This document shows positions 1 to 10,260 of a stretch of 64,000 nt of DNA, piece after piece. The notes beneath the pieces were generated by a model. That model was not told where the DNA came from. It did no database searches and saw nothing but the letters and a program-made list of their open reading frames with translations. The translations under genes were made by a program, and so were the position numbers. Numbering within the stretch: the stretch's first letter is position 1; every line of letters starts with the position of its first letter. Location of the stretch: NCBI GenBank assembly GCA_911728435.2, contig OU452212.1, positions 7,384,563 to 7,448,562 of the forward strand. Direction: 5' to 3'. Source of the DNA: Apoderus coryli. Lineage: Eukaryota > Arthropoda > Insecta > Coleoptera > Attelabidae.

Positions 1-121
1 TAAAGCAACTACCAACACATAGACGCGCCGATACTCCCTTAAGCGGGATCGCGATGGTGAAAGTATAGTGGTTGACAGACAAACTCTCGGATTTTAAGTC
101 TTGTTTTGTTAAACAAGCCCA
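1..121 (+). repeat. Hammerhead-associated repeat, copy 1 (rearranged)
   Basis: Bases 1-52 are identical to 44178-44229 in the same orientation. Bases 55-121 match 44242-44308 in the opposite orientation with about one mismatch. In the second copy, the base matching position 55 is the first one after the predicted cleavage site of a hammerhead ribozyme, so this copy starts at the 5' end of the cleaved RNA. The ribozyme core itself is absent here. A LINE 3' end adjoins at about 122. The matches are read directly; origin from a self-cleaved transcript is inference. Confidence 0.8.
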
Positions 122-1740
122 TTTCAAATAAATGTTTTATTGTGCAAAAAAAACCAAATGACAAATCAAGAATACAAAGTTGGCTTACAAATAACAAATC
201 AGTCACTTAGGCTAGTTTCACACAAAAGGAATAAGATTTGGCTATAGCCACTCTTCCACTTATTCCAAACTTCACACGGCACAAAAGAAACACGCACTTA
301 TGAATATAATTTAAGGAAATAGTCTGCGCCTCAACTCTCTTTTGAAACTAAACAACGATAAGTTAAGAATATCTATTAAGTTATTTAAAAGTTTAGGACC
401 ATTATATGAAAAACATCCTTCAGATTTAGCAGTAGAATGTTGTGGAATTGTAAAGGAGTTGAAGCGCAAATCAAGTCCGTGAACATTGTACCTCCTCAAG
501 AGCAAGTCAGCAAGGTACTGAGGTATATGGAACGTAAGAATTTTATACAACAAGACAGAATACAAGTAATACAAGTAATCAAACCGAATACGAGGTTCTT
601 TTAGTTTAGTAAGAAATGGAGTAATATGAGCTGCGAAGGGAACTTTGCACACGAATCTTATACCTGCATTCTGTATTCGCTGCACTTCATCTTTATTATA
701 ATTTCCCAGATAATAGTAATACACTTGCGAACAATAGTCAATGATTTTACGAGCATCAACTTTGTACCTTCATCCAACAAATACTTCAAATGATACATAG
801 ATTTTAGCCTAAAAAAGGAATTCCTGTATAGTTGAGAACAATGATCATCAAAACTCATTTTACTATCAATTAGTATACCTAAATCTTTAGCGTTATTCAC
901 CCACTGCACCAATGTTCCCTCAACGAAAATACTACTAGAAGCCCGAATCAACTCAGTATGGCGTTCATTCCCGATACACAGAGCGACAGTTTTATTAGGA
1001 TTTAATCTCAAGCCATGACATTTACACCAATCCGAAAAGTGGGACAGATCTTGGTTAAGATTATAAATAGTATTTTGAAATTCGGAAATAGAGCAATGAG
1101 AATATATTTGCGCGTCATCTGCGTAAAGATGTATTGCAGAATGAGCTATGCTCATGGGCAAATCAAAAGTAAAAATTGTAAAAAGAAGCGGACCAAGGAT
1201 GCTTCCTTGTGGGACACCGCTTCTTAATTCCTTGAACTGAGAGCATGAAGATCTGATCTTGACACATTGATTTCTATGGAATAAATAGCTACAAAACCAT
1301 TTTATAGAAACTTCGTCGAAGCCCAAGTAATGAAGCTTGCCCATTAAAAGTTGAAAGTTCACAAAGTCAAAGGCCTTGCTCTGATCAAGTACGACCAAAA
1401 TACTGCAATTTCCCTTATCCATAGCATATGAGATATCATTTGTAACTTTGAGTAAAGCGGTTGAAGTGGAACGGTGTGGACGAAATCCAGACTGCACAAC
1501 GGGTAAAATGCGGAGTTGATCCAAATAATCCCGAATCTGGAGTGATACGATTCTCTCAAGCATCTTTGACAGAGTAGGCAGTAGACTAATCGGTCTCAAA
1601 TCAGTTAAGGATTTAGGTGCTGCGACCTTTGGAAGCGGAATGACCAAAGCAGACTTCCAAGCTGTTGGAAATTCACCCAAACGAACACAGTCGTTGAAGA
1701 TATTCTTTATGACACCACAGCAATATGTGTCAACGAATTT
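122..1740 (-). pseudogene. 5'-truncated LINE, reverse transcriptase and C-terminal domain
   Basis: Minus-strand reverse transcriptase of a Jockey/CR1-like non-LTR retrotransposon. From about 1737 down to 658 one frame shows, in order, the fingers segment (LRPISLLPTLSKMLER), the first catalytic block (VVLDQSKAFDFVNF), SGVPQGSILGPLLF, and the catalytic HLYADDAQIY box. A frameshift near 740 moves the conserved C-terminal domain (YYLGNYNKDEVQRIQNAGIRF) to another frame, which ends at 311. From 310 to about 122 is 3' UTR with a poly(A)-type signal (TTTATT on the plus strand, about 137-142). No endonuclease is present, so the copy was truncated at insertion. It runs into a copy of the hammerhead-associated repeat. 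It cannot mobilise itself. The class is certain; the exact clade is not. Confidence 0.9.
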
Positions 1741-1782
1741 TTTTCAGTTCGTAAACATTAGTTTATTTCACTTTTCTATATC

Positions 1783-1786
<4 letters not shown>

Positions 1787-1828
<42 letters not shown>
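1787..1828. repeat. (AT)n microsatellite
   Basis: An uninterrupted TA dinucleotide run of about 40 bases abuts the left 3' end of the Penelope-like element at 1829. A second (AT)n run lies just beyond the other end of the same locus. Confidence 0.95.
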
Positions 1829-1831
<3 letters not shown>

Positions 1832-1894
1832 GAAAGTTATTGGGATGTGTGACCAGGGCTAGTTGAAATTAAACTCTTGTTTACAACGCCAAGC

Positions 1895-1922
1895 TTTCGA
1901 ATTACTTTTAATTCTTCCTCAG
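1895..1922 (-). ncRNA. Hammerhead-like motif in Penelope 3' UTR
   Basis: On the minus strand CTGAGGA (1922-1916) is followed by a perfect 6-bp hairpin (GAATTA, loop AAAG, TAATTC) and then GAAA (1898-1895). This is the order and spacing of a hammerhead core: CUGANGA, helix II, GAAA. I could not assign a clear helix I or cleavage triplet, so activity is uncertain. Penelope-like elements are known to encode hammerhead motifs. Confidence 0.5.
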
Positions 1923-2701
1923 GGCTAGAAAGTACAAAACAGACATCAATAAACTACAATCACAATACCCATGAAAGATCCTAACCAACAACATCAACAT
2001 TAACAATATCTCACCTTTCGGGTAAGTGAGTCTAAAATTCTTATGTAGTACAACATCTCATATGAGCATAGATGAAACACCAAACACAGAAACAATACAT
2101 TTACATAAGTTGGATAATTACATTTAAAATAGTAACATATAAATTTTGTTATAATTACTGTACAATTTGTTTCTCCAATTAAAAGTGAATTTTTTTATAA
2201 AAATCATTGTTTATGTTTTTCATTTTATTTTTGTTTGTTGACAGATGCAAATCTTCTGCGTTATCGTTGGTATTTCACAGCAAACACCTGACAGCCTACC
2301 AATGCTGTTCGGTGGGTACTTTTATATCAGAGTCATGATAATTAAAAATTAGATTGTAGTGGTAGGGACAGAAACGTTTCACTATCAAAAATAATAGTAT
2401 CCTGCCTGATTCTAAACAATGTACGATTATATTGCTCCACATTTGCCACTAATGTTTCACAATGATATTATGTGATAGGGAAATTTGACGCTCCAATTCC
2501 GAAACAGAACACTGTCACTGATCTCTCGAACACCGGAACGTGCAGACAGGACAGAAAACTCCTAACCCCACTTAGAGTTGTTCAACAATTGCCACTATTG
2601 TCTTACAACGTTCTTGTTCAAACAATTTCTCTCACAAACTGCTTTGTTTGGTAATGTTGTGGATATCATCAGAGTAATCCCTCCCATCTTAATTCCCTAT
2701 G

Positions 2702-4089
2702 TTATACTGAAACGTCTGAATTGTTTGAACCAGAAACATTGTTGTTATAATTTAGCGTGAGCAAGTATGAATATGCAATACTAGCTTCATCTATGTCTTT
2801 TCTTTTGTTTAGTGTATTTTTATTTTGGTTAGTTTCCATCATTTCCAAGAATAATCTTTTTTTCGTGTTTCTTTCCCTGTGTAATATTTCGGTATTGTCA
2901 TATTGTGGAACATGACCCGTGTCTAAAAAATGTTCCGCTAGTGCGCAGCTCGGTTTTCTTAGTTTACAATCACTTTTGTGAGACGTGAGTCGATCTTTTA
3001 GAACCCGGGAAGTTTGACCAATGTATACGCATTCACAAGAAGAACATGGAATGGAATATACCACCTCACTACATTTCATAGTTTCAGTCTTGTCTTTTAG
3101 GTTAGTGAAAATATTTCCTATGGTTTTAGTAAATTTTAGTGCTATCTTTATTGTTGAATACTTGTTAAAAACCTGACAGATTTTTTGTGAAACATCTGAA
3201 ATAGCCGGAATTGAGTAATAGTAACATCTAAGAGTTTCACTTTCCACTGAAATATTACTGTTGCGAAGAGGAGGATCTAATAATCTGGAACTGCTATTAT
3301 ATATCAACCTCCTGGATAGGTTTTTCGGATAAGAGTTCTCCAGAAGTGTGTTGTACAATAAGTCTTTGTTTTTTTGTATAAGAGTAGGGTGGCAAATGCG
3401 TTCAATCCTATTTTTTAGTCCAAGAACAAGATTTATTTTTATTTTCTCTGGATGGAAAGAGAGATAATTCATATATCTGCCTGAGTCTGTTGGTTTTCTA
3501 TACCAGTCTAGAAGGATTTGATTTTGGTTGTTTCTAATAACTTTCGTATCTAGAAATGGGACACTGTTTTCTTTTTCTCTTTCTACTGTGAATTGTATGT
3601 TTTCATTGTAATTATTAAATGTTTCCAAAATCTCGTCTACTTTATTTGATGGTACCGCGCATATTATGTCGTCCACATATTTCTTAATGAATGGAAGTTT
3701 AAAGCTAAGTTTGGGAATCCTGTCATCCAAAAGATCATCCATGACAAGTTGTGCCACTATAGGGGAGATAGTTGCTCCCATCGGCGTACCAAAAATTTGT
3801 TTATACCTAATACTTGTCATTAAATCGAAAATATGTACTACCAAAAATAAATTCTACTATATTCATGAATTCAGTTTTGGGAATGGACGTGAAACCAGAA
3901 ATCTCCTCCCATCTAGTATTTATACTGTTAATAACCAATTGAAGTGGAATGTTACTATATAGCGAAATGACATCTAAACTGATAAGTACGTGATCATCCG
4001 GGAGCTGTTTATTGTTTATAAAAGTTGAAAAATGGAAGGAATCCGTAGTATAGTACTCATTCGTTTTGTTATAGGAATTTGTTTGTTGT
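2702..4089 (-). pseudogene. Penelope-like reverse transcriptase with GIY-YIG endonuclease
   Basis: The protein would copy element RNA and nick target DNA. From 4089 to about 3812 one frame carries the palm start (VLISLDVISLYSNIP). From about 3830 to 2702 the next frame carries KQIFGTPMGATISPIVAQ, the catalytic IKKYVDDII box, and VPFLDTKVIRN. A C-terminal GIY-YIG-type domain follows (VVYSIPCSSCECVYIGQTSR with downstream R, H and E residues), ending at a stop at 2702. The two frames meet near 3808-3812, where an apparent 4-base insertion shifts the frame. The N-terminal part of the reverse transcriptase is missing, so the copy is dead. The pairing of reverse transcriptase with GIY-YIG is diagnostic for Penelope-like elements. 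Confidence 0.92.
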
Positions 4090-4434
4090 TGTTCTTCTTG
4101 TGAATGCGTATACATTGGTCAAACTTCCCGGGTTCTAAAAGATCGACTCACGTCTCACAAAAGTGATTGTAAACTAAGAAAACCGAGCTGCGCACTAGCG
4201 GAACATTTTTTAGACACGGGTCATGTTCCACAATATGACAATACCGAAATATTACACAGGGAAAGAAACACGAAAAAAAGATTATTCTTGGAAATGATGG
4301 AAACTAACCAAAATAAAAATACACTAAACAAAAGAAAAGACATAGATGAAGCTAGTATTGCATATTCATACTTGCTCACGCTAAATTATAACAACAATGT
4401 TTCTGGTTCAAACAATTCAGACGTTTCAGTATAA
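4090..4434 (+). pseudogene. GIY-YIG endonuclease domain fragment (Penelope-like)
   Basis: The plus-strand frame starts at the junction at 4090 and encodes only the C-terminal endonuclease half (CECVYIGQTSRVLKDRLTSH onward, then CALAEHFLDTGH), ending in the same DVSV-stop as the minus-strand copy (stop 4432-4434). It lacks a start codon and the reverse transcriptase. It is a by-product of the inverted insertion, not an independent gene. Confidence 0.88.
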
Positions 4435-5213
4435 CATAGGGAATTAAGATGGGAGGGATTACTCTGATGATATCCACAACATTACCAAACAAAGCAGTTT
4501 GTGAGAGAAATTGTTTGAACAAGAACGTTGTAAGACAATAGTGGCAATTGTTGAACAACTCTAAGTGGGGTTAGGAGTTTTCTGTCCTGTCTGCACGTTC
4601 CGGTGTTCGAGAGATCAGTGACAGTGTTCTGTTTCGGAATTGGAGCGTCAAATTTCCCTATCACATAATATCATTGTGAAACATTAGTGGCAAATGTGGA
4701 GCAATATAATCGTACATTGTTTAGAATCAGGCAGGATACTATTATTTTTGATAGTGAAACGTTTCTGTCCCTACCACTACAATCTAATTTTTAATTATCA
4801 TGACTCTGATATAAAAGTACCCACCGAACAGCATTGGTAGGCTGTCAGGTGTTTGCTGTGAAATACCAACGATAACGCAGAAGATTTGCATCTGTCAACA
4901 AACAAAAATAAAATGAAAAACATAAACAATGATTTTTATAAAAAAATTCACTTTTAATTGGAGAAACAAATTGTACAGTAATTATAACAAAATTTATATG
5001 TTACTATTTTAAATGTAATTATCCAACTTATGTAAATGTATTGTTTCTGTGTTTGGTGTTTCATCTATGCTCATATGAGATGTTGTACTACATAAGAATT
5101 TTAGACTCACTTACCCGAAAGGTGAGATATTGTTAATGTTGATGTTGTTGGTTAGGATCTTTCATGGGTATTGTGATTGTAGTTTATTGATGTCTGTTTT
5201 GTACTTTCTAGCC

Positions 5214-5241
5214 CTGAGGAAGAATTAAAAGTAATTCGAAA
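5214..5241 (+). ncRNA. Hammerhead-like motif in Penelope 3' UTR, inverted copy
   Basis: Plus-strand partner of the motif at 1895-1922: CTGAGGA 5214-5220, stem GAATTA 5222-5227, loop 5228-5231, stem TAATTC 5232-5237, GAAA 5238-5241. Same caveat: core and helix II are clear, helices I and III are not. Confidence 0.5.
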
Positions 5242-5344
5242 GCTTGGCGTTGTAAACAAGAGTTTAATTTCAACTAGCCCTGGTCACACATCCCAATAAC
5301 TTTCAATCAGTTGTATATATCAACAAGTTGACCAATATCAAGAA

Positions 5345-5348
<4 letters not shown>

Positions 5349-5378
<30 letters not shown>
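5349..5378. repeat. (AT)n microsatellite
   Basis: AT dinucleotide run about 40 bases beyond the right end of the Penelope-like locus, mirroring the run on its left side. Confidence 0.9.
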
Positions 5379-5384
<6 letters not shown>

Positions 5385-5759
5385 TCAAAGAATTTAGTAT
5401 CTCATATTGAGGCTAGTGTGAGACGATACAATGAACAATACAATATAGAGTTACGTACAATTGTATGATAGAGGAATAATAATAAGAAGGGCCGGTAATA
5501 GGACTATACATTCATATATGTATGTATACCGTACATGAAGGTTTGACATAATATATAAGGAGGAGGACAAAGTGGCAATTCGAGTCACGTGCCATGCACA
5601 ATCAGTCGTATACAAAAGCACAAATTTGCACGTGATCTATACTATACATACTACTGCTTGGTAGTATATATATATACATGTATATATGAATATTTGTATA
5701 TTATATCAGCTTGACTATAAGTTAAAAGTCCTACAGCCGATTTCTTTCGATAAAACTCA
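5379..5759. other. AT-rich intergenic sequence
   Basis: No coding frame or repeat recognised. It contains short ATATATG/TATGTATA runs only. Confidence 0.6.
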
Positions 5760-6013
5760 TGCATGATATTTCTGTGTCAACCTGAAAACGCTAATGAAAC
5801 TGATGGACGGAAGATGCAACAATGCACCCGTAAATTGGCCAGGACTTTTTCCTGTGTTGCGCCCATTGCTACGGAGGAAGCTGTGTTATTGCTAAGAATT
5901 ATCAATGGTGCAGAACCAATCCCGACACGGTGGCCAAAGTGCAGTTCAATTTTTTGAAAAGGCTCAATTTTTGTATGCAGGAACCTGGTCAACATTTCGA
6001 ACATTTGCTATAA
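5760..6013 (+). pseudogene. Mariner-family transposase C-terminal relic
   Basis: The diagnostic part is the end of the frame: FLKRLNFCMQEPGQHFEHLL followed by stop at 6011-6013. This matches the C-terminus common in one large insect mariner-like transposase family (arginine-rich helix, then HFEHLL-stop). The 200 bases before it are consistent with the preceding region but carry stops and frame changes. No catalytic residues remain. Family assignment rests on a short motif, so confidence is moderate. Confidence 0.55.
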
Positions 6014-6059
6014 CCATTAAAGTAGTTCGTAGTAGCTAAAATTAAGACTTCTTTAAAAT

Positions 6060-7345
6060 TTCAAATTCAAATTTTTTTCAAATTCAAATTTCTTTATTTC
6101 AGTCATAAATTGTACATTTCTGTACATAGACATGTCAATATGTAAACAATAATGTTTAAAATCAAAACACTCATAATAACATTCAGAGAAAAAATAAATT
6201 AAATAAACAACAAATAAACAGATTGAACAATAATTACAATCGCTAAAAAAAAACTACCGTCTATTAGTATCAACAAACTCCTGAAAGCTGTAGAACACGT
6301 TATCAATCAAATACAGCTTTAATTTTCTTTTAAATTGTGTCTCAGTTAGGCAACCCTTGACGTCCTCAGGCAGGAGATTATAACATTCGTAGCCCGCGTA
6401 TTTTGGTGACTTTTTGTAAAATTCGTGTTTGGGACGAGGCAAGCACAATCGGTCCCTTCCCCTAGTGGAATACTCGTGGTTGTCTCCACACGTACGCGCG
6501 CCATCTTTATTTTTGTAAATATGACAGAGCGTTTTATATAGGTAAATAGATGGGACTGTGAGCAAACGATTTTGTTTAAAAGCCTCCCTACAAGTACCCC
6601 TAAAAGGAATATTAAAAATGCAACGCACTGCTCGTTTTTGTAGTATAAACACTCTGTCAATCATACTAGACCTGCCCCAGACCACTATACCATACGCAAT
6701 TGCTGAATAGATCAATGCATAATATATTGAAAGTAAGACATGCACATTCATGCAAGTCTTCAGCGAATTAATAATATATAAAGACGTATTAAGTTTTTTA
6801 CAAAGGTGGTCCATATGCGTTACCCAGCTGAAATCCGGATCAACAAAAACTACTAGCAGTTTAGCAGAATCTGATAGAGGAAGATGGATATGATCAAAGT
6901 TTATGTTGTGATCCAATGTTTTGAACTTATTAAAGTGTATAGCAACTGTTTTGTCAAAGTTGATCATCAGCCTGTTACTCCGACACCACATTCGAAACTT
7001 ATCGAGCGTGACATTTATCTTATGTTTTAGAATTTCAGGATCCCTGTCAGATAATAAAAGAGTGGTGTCATCAGCATACATGTACTGAAAACCGTGTGTG
7101 ATATTTGCAGGAAGATCGTTAATATAAAGTAAAAATAGCAATGGGCCCAGTATACTTCCCTGAGGGGTGCCCAGATCAACATTTAAGAAGTCTGATACAA
7201 CAGATTCAATTTTAACCGCGATTTTTCGGTCCTTCAAATAAGAATGTATCCACTGATTGATCGGTCCACGTATGCCAACTTGTTCTAATTTTTGGCATAG
7301 AAAGTCTCTATCAACAACGTCAAATGCCAAATGTTTTTTTTCGTT
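6060..7345 (-). pseudogene. 5'-truncated LINE, reverse transcriptase C-terminal half
   Basis: A single open minus-strand frame runs from about 7345 to a stop at 6254. It starts inside the palm (LAFDVVDRDFLCQKLEQVGI), then GTPQGSILGPLLFLLYINDL, the catalytic YMYADDTTLL box, the thumb (LMINFDKTVAIHF), and the conserved C-terminal region (YGIVVWGRSSMIDRVFILQK). It is undisrupted over about 360 codons, so truncated but young. The 3' UTR (6253-6060) ends in AATAAA and a repeated AAATTTGAATTTG-type tail. The fingers domain and endonuclease are absent. Residues just before LAFDVV are probably flanking sequence. Confidence 0.92.
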
Positions 7346-7357
7346 TCGAATGATCAA

Positions 7358-8650
7358 TTTCTAGGTTCAGCTAGTGTAAGTTATGTTTGTCTCGATTGGT
7401 TTATTATTTTTAGTTGAGAAGTTTGGTTAAGCGTCGTACAGTCAATTCATGAATACCTTGTAGATACAAGACGATAAAAAGAGGAAGCCGTTGATCCACG
7501 AGTAGCGAAGGAGTAAGAATATATAATATATCCGAACCCATTTTTATAAGCAGTTTAATTTGTTAATATATTAGAGCTTTATTGAGATATAAATTCATTA
7601 TTCTCCCATCTCATGCAATATTAGGAGGCTCTAAAGTTCGCGTTTTTGTATGACTAGTATACGTACTACACACTTTAATATATTTCTCTTTCGATGTTAT
7701 GTACGTGTACGAAGTTTATGAAACATTATTGCAATATGAATCGTTAATAAACCATTATTTTTTAATTTTCTCTCTCCCTTCTGAATCCAAAATGTCAAGT
7801 GGCCACTTGGTTATCCATTCGAGCGGGCAGAATAAAAATGAATAAAACAAACACTATAACACTTGTTGTTTGATGATGATAATCGGTTGCTTGAATCAGT
7901 GGCTGCTCCTGGTGGTTTGTGCAGGCTGGGCTATATAGTGAAGGCACTATTTAGTTCCTACTTATTTTTATTGCTCCATTACTATTTTGATGTTTCGTTA
8001 CTTTATGGACACCCTGTATATGGAGGGTATGATTACTTTAATGATATTTTTTTAATTTCAACGGAAAGTGTTTCGGTCATTTTGTACCGGGTGGCCCGTT
8101 TAAGACGAACCACTACCATCGAATATTAACTATAGACAAGAAGGTCCAATTGACGCTGAAATCGGCATCGACTCGTCGCATTCCCAGCTCGTTTCTGGTC
8201 CCGGTATTATATATACTATAAGATACCGTACTATACTATAAGCACGGCGAATTGCTTTGTACCCATGTACATCAGACGTACCGACACTGTGCCACTATCT
8301 TATCTGAGAAACTATAAACGGTAAGTATAACAAAAAGTTAAATAGAAACTTTTGTTGGGTTAACTTGAAGTTTTTATTTATTTAATTTTTACATATACCG
8401 GGTGGCTCATTTTGCAGTGACGGCATTCAACTTCCTTATTTTAAATAGCACACCCTATATATTGATACATATTTAGATAGAGCCGTAAAAGGCATCTTGA
8501 ACCTACTTACCTGAACTTAACATTCTTATTGAAGAGTAAATTCTTATTTTTAGACCAAAAGAAGGAATTTTTGGCGGACAAACAAATGTAATTCTAACTC
8601 ACGAGAACGTTGAGTGACCCTATAGTTTTACATTATAGGTTTGCTAGGGC
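7358..8650. other. Intergenic, short terminal-repeat-like motifs
   Basis: No convincing gene. Motifs of the CAGGGTG/CACCCTGTATA type occur at about 8003-8018 and 8398, and a CCGGGTGGCCCG variant at about 8090. They resemble the termini of the foldback elements further right and suggest decayed short DNA transposons. An 88-codon frame at 7863-8129 shows no recognisable domain. Confidence 0.5.
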
Positions 8651-8917
8651 TATCTGTTTTTAGCGGACTTTCAAAATGATTTTCGGTAACTTTCGGTTGT
8701 ATTTAGTATTTAGATACGAGTTTGATGGGCAAATTGTAGGTATATGGGTTTTTTGAATGTCTCAAAGAGGCAAGGTAATTCCCTATTGAGTATCTGTTTT
8801 TAGCGGACTCTCAAAATGATTTTCGGTAACTTTCGGTTGTATTTAGATACGATTTTGATGGGCAAATTGTAGGTTTATGGGTTTTTTGAATGTTTCAAAG
8901 ACTCAAAGTATAATTTA
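8651..8917. repeat. 140-bp direct tandem duplication
   Basis: Unit 1 (8651-8790) and unit 2 (8791-about 8917) share a start (TATCTGTTTTTAGCGGACT) and the later segment GATGGGCAAATTGTAGGT. They differ by a short indel (ATTTAGT duplication near 8705) and a few substitutions. Confidence 0.85.
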
Positions 8918-8939
8918 AAAAACAAGTTAGTAGGCTAGA

Positions 8940-9051
8940 GTTGAATAACTCACGAATCAAAAGTCAGATTGCTGTCAAATTTATACACGTATCGTTTGAA
9001 GGTTAGTACTAAATAAAAATCATATGGAAAAAATCTAGTAACGCCATCTAT
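8940..9051 (-). repeat. Mariner 5' end fragment, inner part
   Basis: Matches the 5' leader of the mariner relic at 35941-36380 and a third fragment at 55375-55455 (shared CACGTATCGTTTGAAGGTTA and AACGCCATCTAT). It is interrupted at ATCTAT by the LINE at 9052-9832 and resumes at 9833. Confidence 0.75.
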
Positions 9052-9832
9052 CAAAACAACAAATTTTCACAACATTAGTTGCTTAAAAATGTTGTATTTT
9101 TCCCTGATCAGGTCCAAATTGGAATATGCGTCTGTCATATGGTCACCAATATACCGGGTTCATGATGACAGGATCGAACGTGTCCAAAAAAAATTATTTT
9201 AAGTACGTATATTTCAATGATCATGGACATTACCCTATAAGGGGATATGATAATGCCCTATTGTTGCGCGGTTATGACGTTCAACCACTGTCTGTGCGCA
9301 GGATCTGCGCCTATCAGGTATTTCTTTTTAAATTAATACATTTTCTAATTGACTGTCCCCAGCTCCTGAGCCAAATAAAATTTAATATTTCGCAATACTA
9401 TGCCCGCAACAATTATATATTCGAAGTGTCGTATCTTCGAACCAACTATGATGGACGTGCGCCATTGACTAGAGCTTGTAAGTTGACGAATACATTTAAT
9501 TTACATAAAGAACTAGATTTTTTCGATGGCAAAATTGGCAGATTCCTGACTGATCTGCGGAGGTGCATGGGAAATTTTTATTAAACATCAATATTGTTGT
9601 TTGGGTTCTACTTGGTTGTTTTTATTTTTATATATAGTTATTGTTAAGACCTGTGGTGTTGTTATATGGCCCATGGGTACTCCTTCATCTGGTTATTTTG
9701 TATTATGAATAATTAAGCATTCTGGTACTTTTGTAGTTTGTTAGATTTATTTGATATTGATTGAAACTATGTAATTTTTGTCTTGTAATTGGGCTCAGGC
9801 CTGTTAGGCAATAAATGATTATTTATTTATTT
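9052..9832 (+). pseudogene. LINE 3' fragment with ATCTAT target duplication
   Basis: Only the last part of a Jockey-like ORF2 remains: YFSLIRSKLEYASVIWSPIY in the first frame, a premature stop near 9200, then a long open stretch (RGYDNALLLRGYDVQPLSVR to RRCMGNFY) ending at 9584. About 245 bases of 3' UTR follow, ending in an ATTT-rich tail. The copy is flanked by ATCTAT at 9046-9051 and 9833-9838. The homologous mariner sequence at 35966-35971 has a single ATCTAT and represents the empty site. No catalytic domain is left. Confidence 0.88.
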
Positions 9833-9880
9833 ATCTATGTGTCATCCTATGGATTTTTTGAATGACCTAATAAATCAAAA
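9833..9880 (-). repeat. Mariner 5' end fragment, outer part
   Basis: Continues the mariner terminal sequence after the LINE insertion (TATGTGTCATCCTATGGA), matching the reverse complement of 35941-35971. Confidence 0.7.
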
Positions 9881-10260
9881 TGCAATATCTAGAAACGTAT
9901 CGTTCATTTATTCAATTTAAGTGTTCGTATAGTTTAAATTTGATCTAACAATTGTTTGGTTTTGAGCTAGAACTAGTTATTCGTAACATAGTTTTACATA
10001 TTTTCTGGTAATATGAACGAATGACGGGCGATATAAATAATAACATAACAAAAATTCGAGTCGAGAATTAGAATCTATTTATATAAACGTTTTAAGATTA
10101 GGTATATTCTTTTATCATCTGATTATCCGAGAAAATTTATTTTAAATTAATTCCGAATATATCGCCCATTAATACAGTTAAAAAATTAAAATTTAATAAA
10201 CAAATAACAACAATTTTTTTACATTATTATGAATTTCCCAATATTTACGACTCCTATAGG

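Larger units (their letters stand above)
1829..4089 (-). mobile_element. Penelope-like element, 5'-truncated, minus strand
   Basis: A Penelope-like retroelement copy reads leftward, from an internal 5' breakpoint at 4089 to its 3' end at 1829. It carries reverse transcriptase and GIY-YIG endonuclease coding sequence (2702-4089) and about 870 bases of 3' UTR. Bases 1829-3046 are repeated in inverted orientation at 4090-5307, so the locus is a head-to-head pair of truncated copies. Both outer ends face AT-rich sequence. Penelope elements are known for truncated, partly inverted insertions, and this fits that pattern. Confidence 0.9.
4090..5307 (+). mobile_element. Penelope-like element 3' fragment, inverted second copy
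   Basis: An exact-length inverted copy of 1829-3046: position x pairs with 7136 minus x at both ends and at all internal points checked, so no indels are evident over 1218 bases. It starts inside the GIY-YIG domain. The shared open frames translate identically, which suggests the two arms arose in one insertion event or very recently. Only the endonuclease end and 3' UTR are present. Confidence 0.92.

Noticed and set aside
2472..2760. Two overlapping 60-codon plus-strand frames, repeated at 4376-4664
   Set aside because: They lie antisense to the end of the Penelope-like gene and in its 3' UTR. Their duplication only reflects the inverted arms.
7863..8129. 88-codon frame
   Set aside because: No domain, no start or splice support, and it overlaps terminal-repeat-like motifs.
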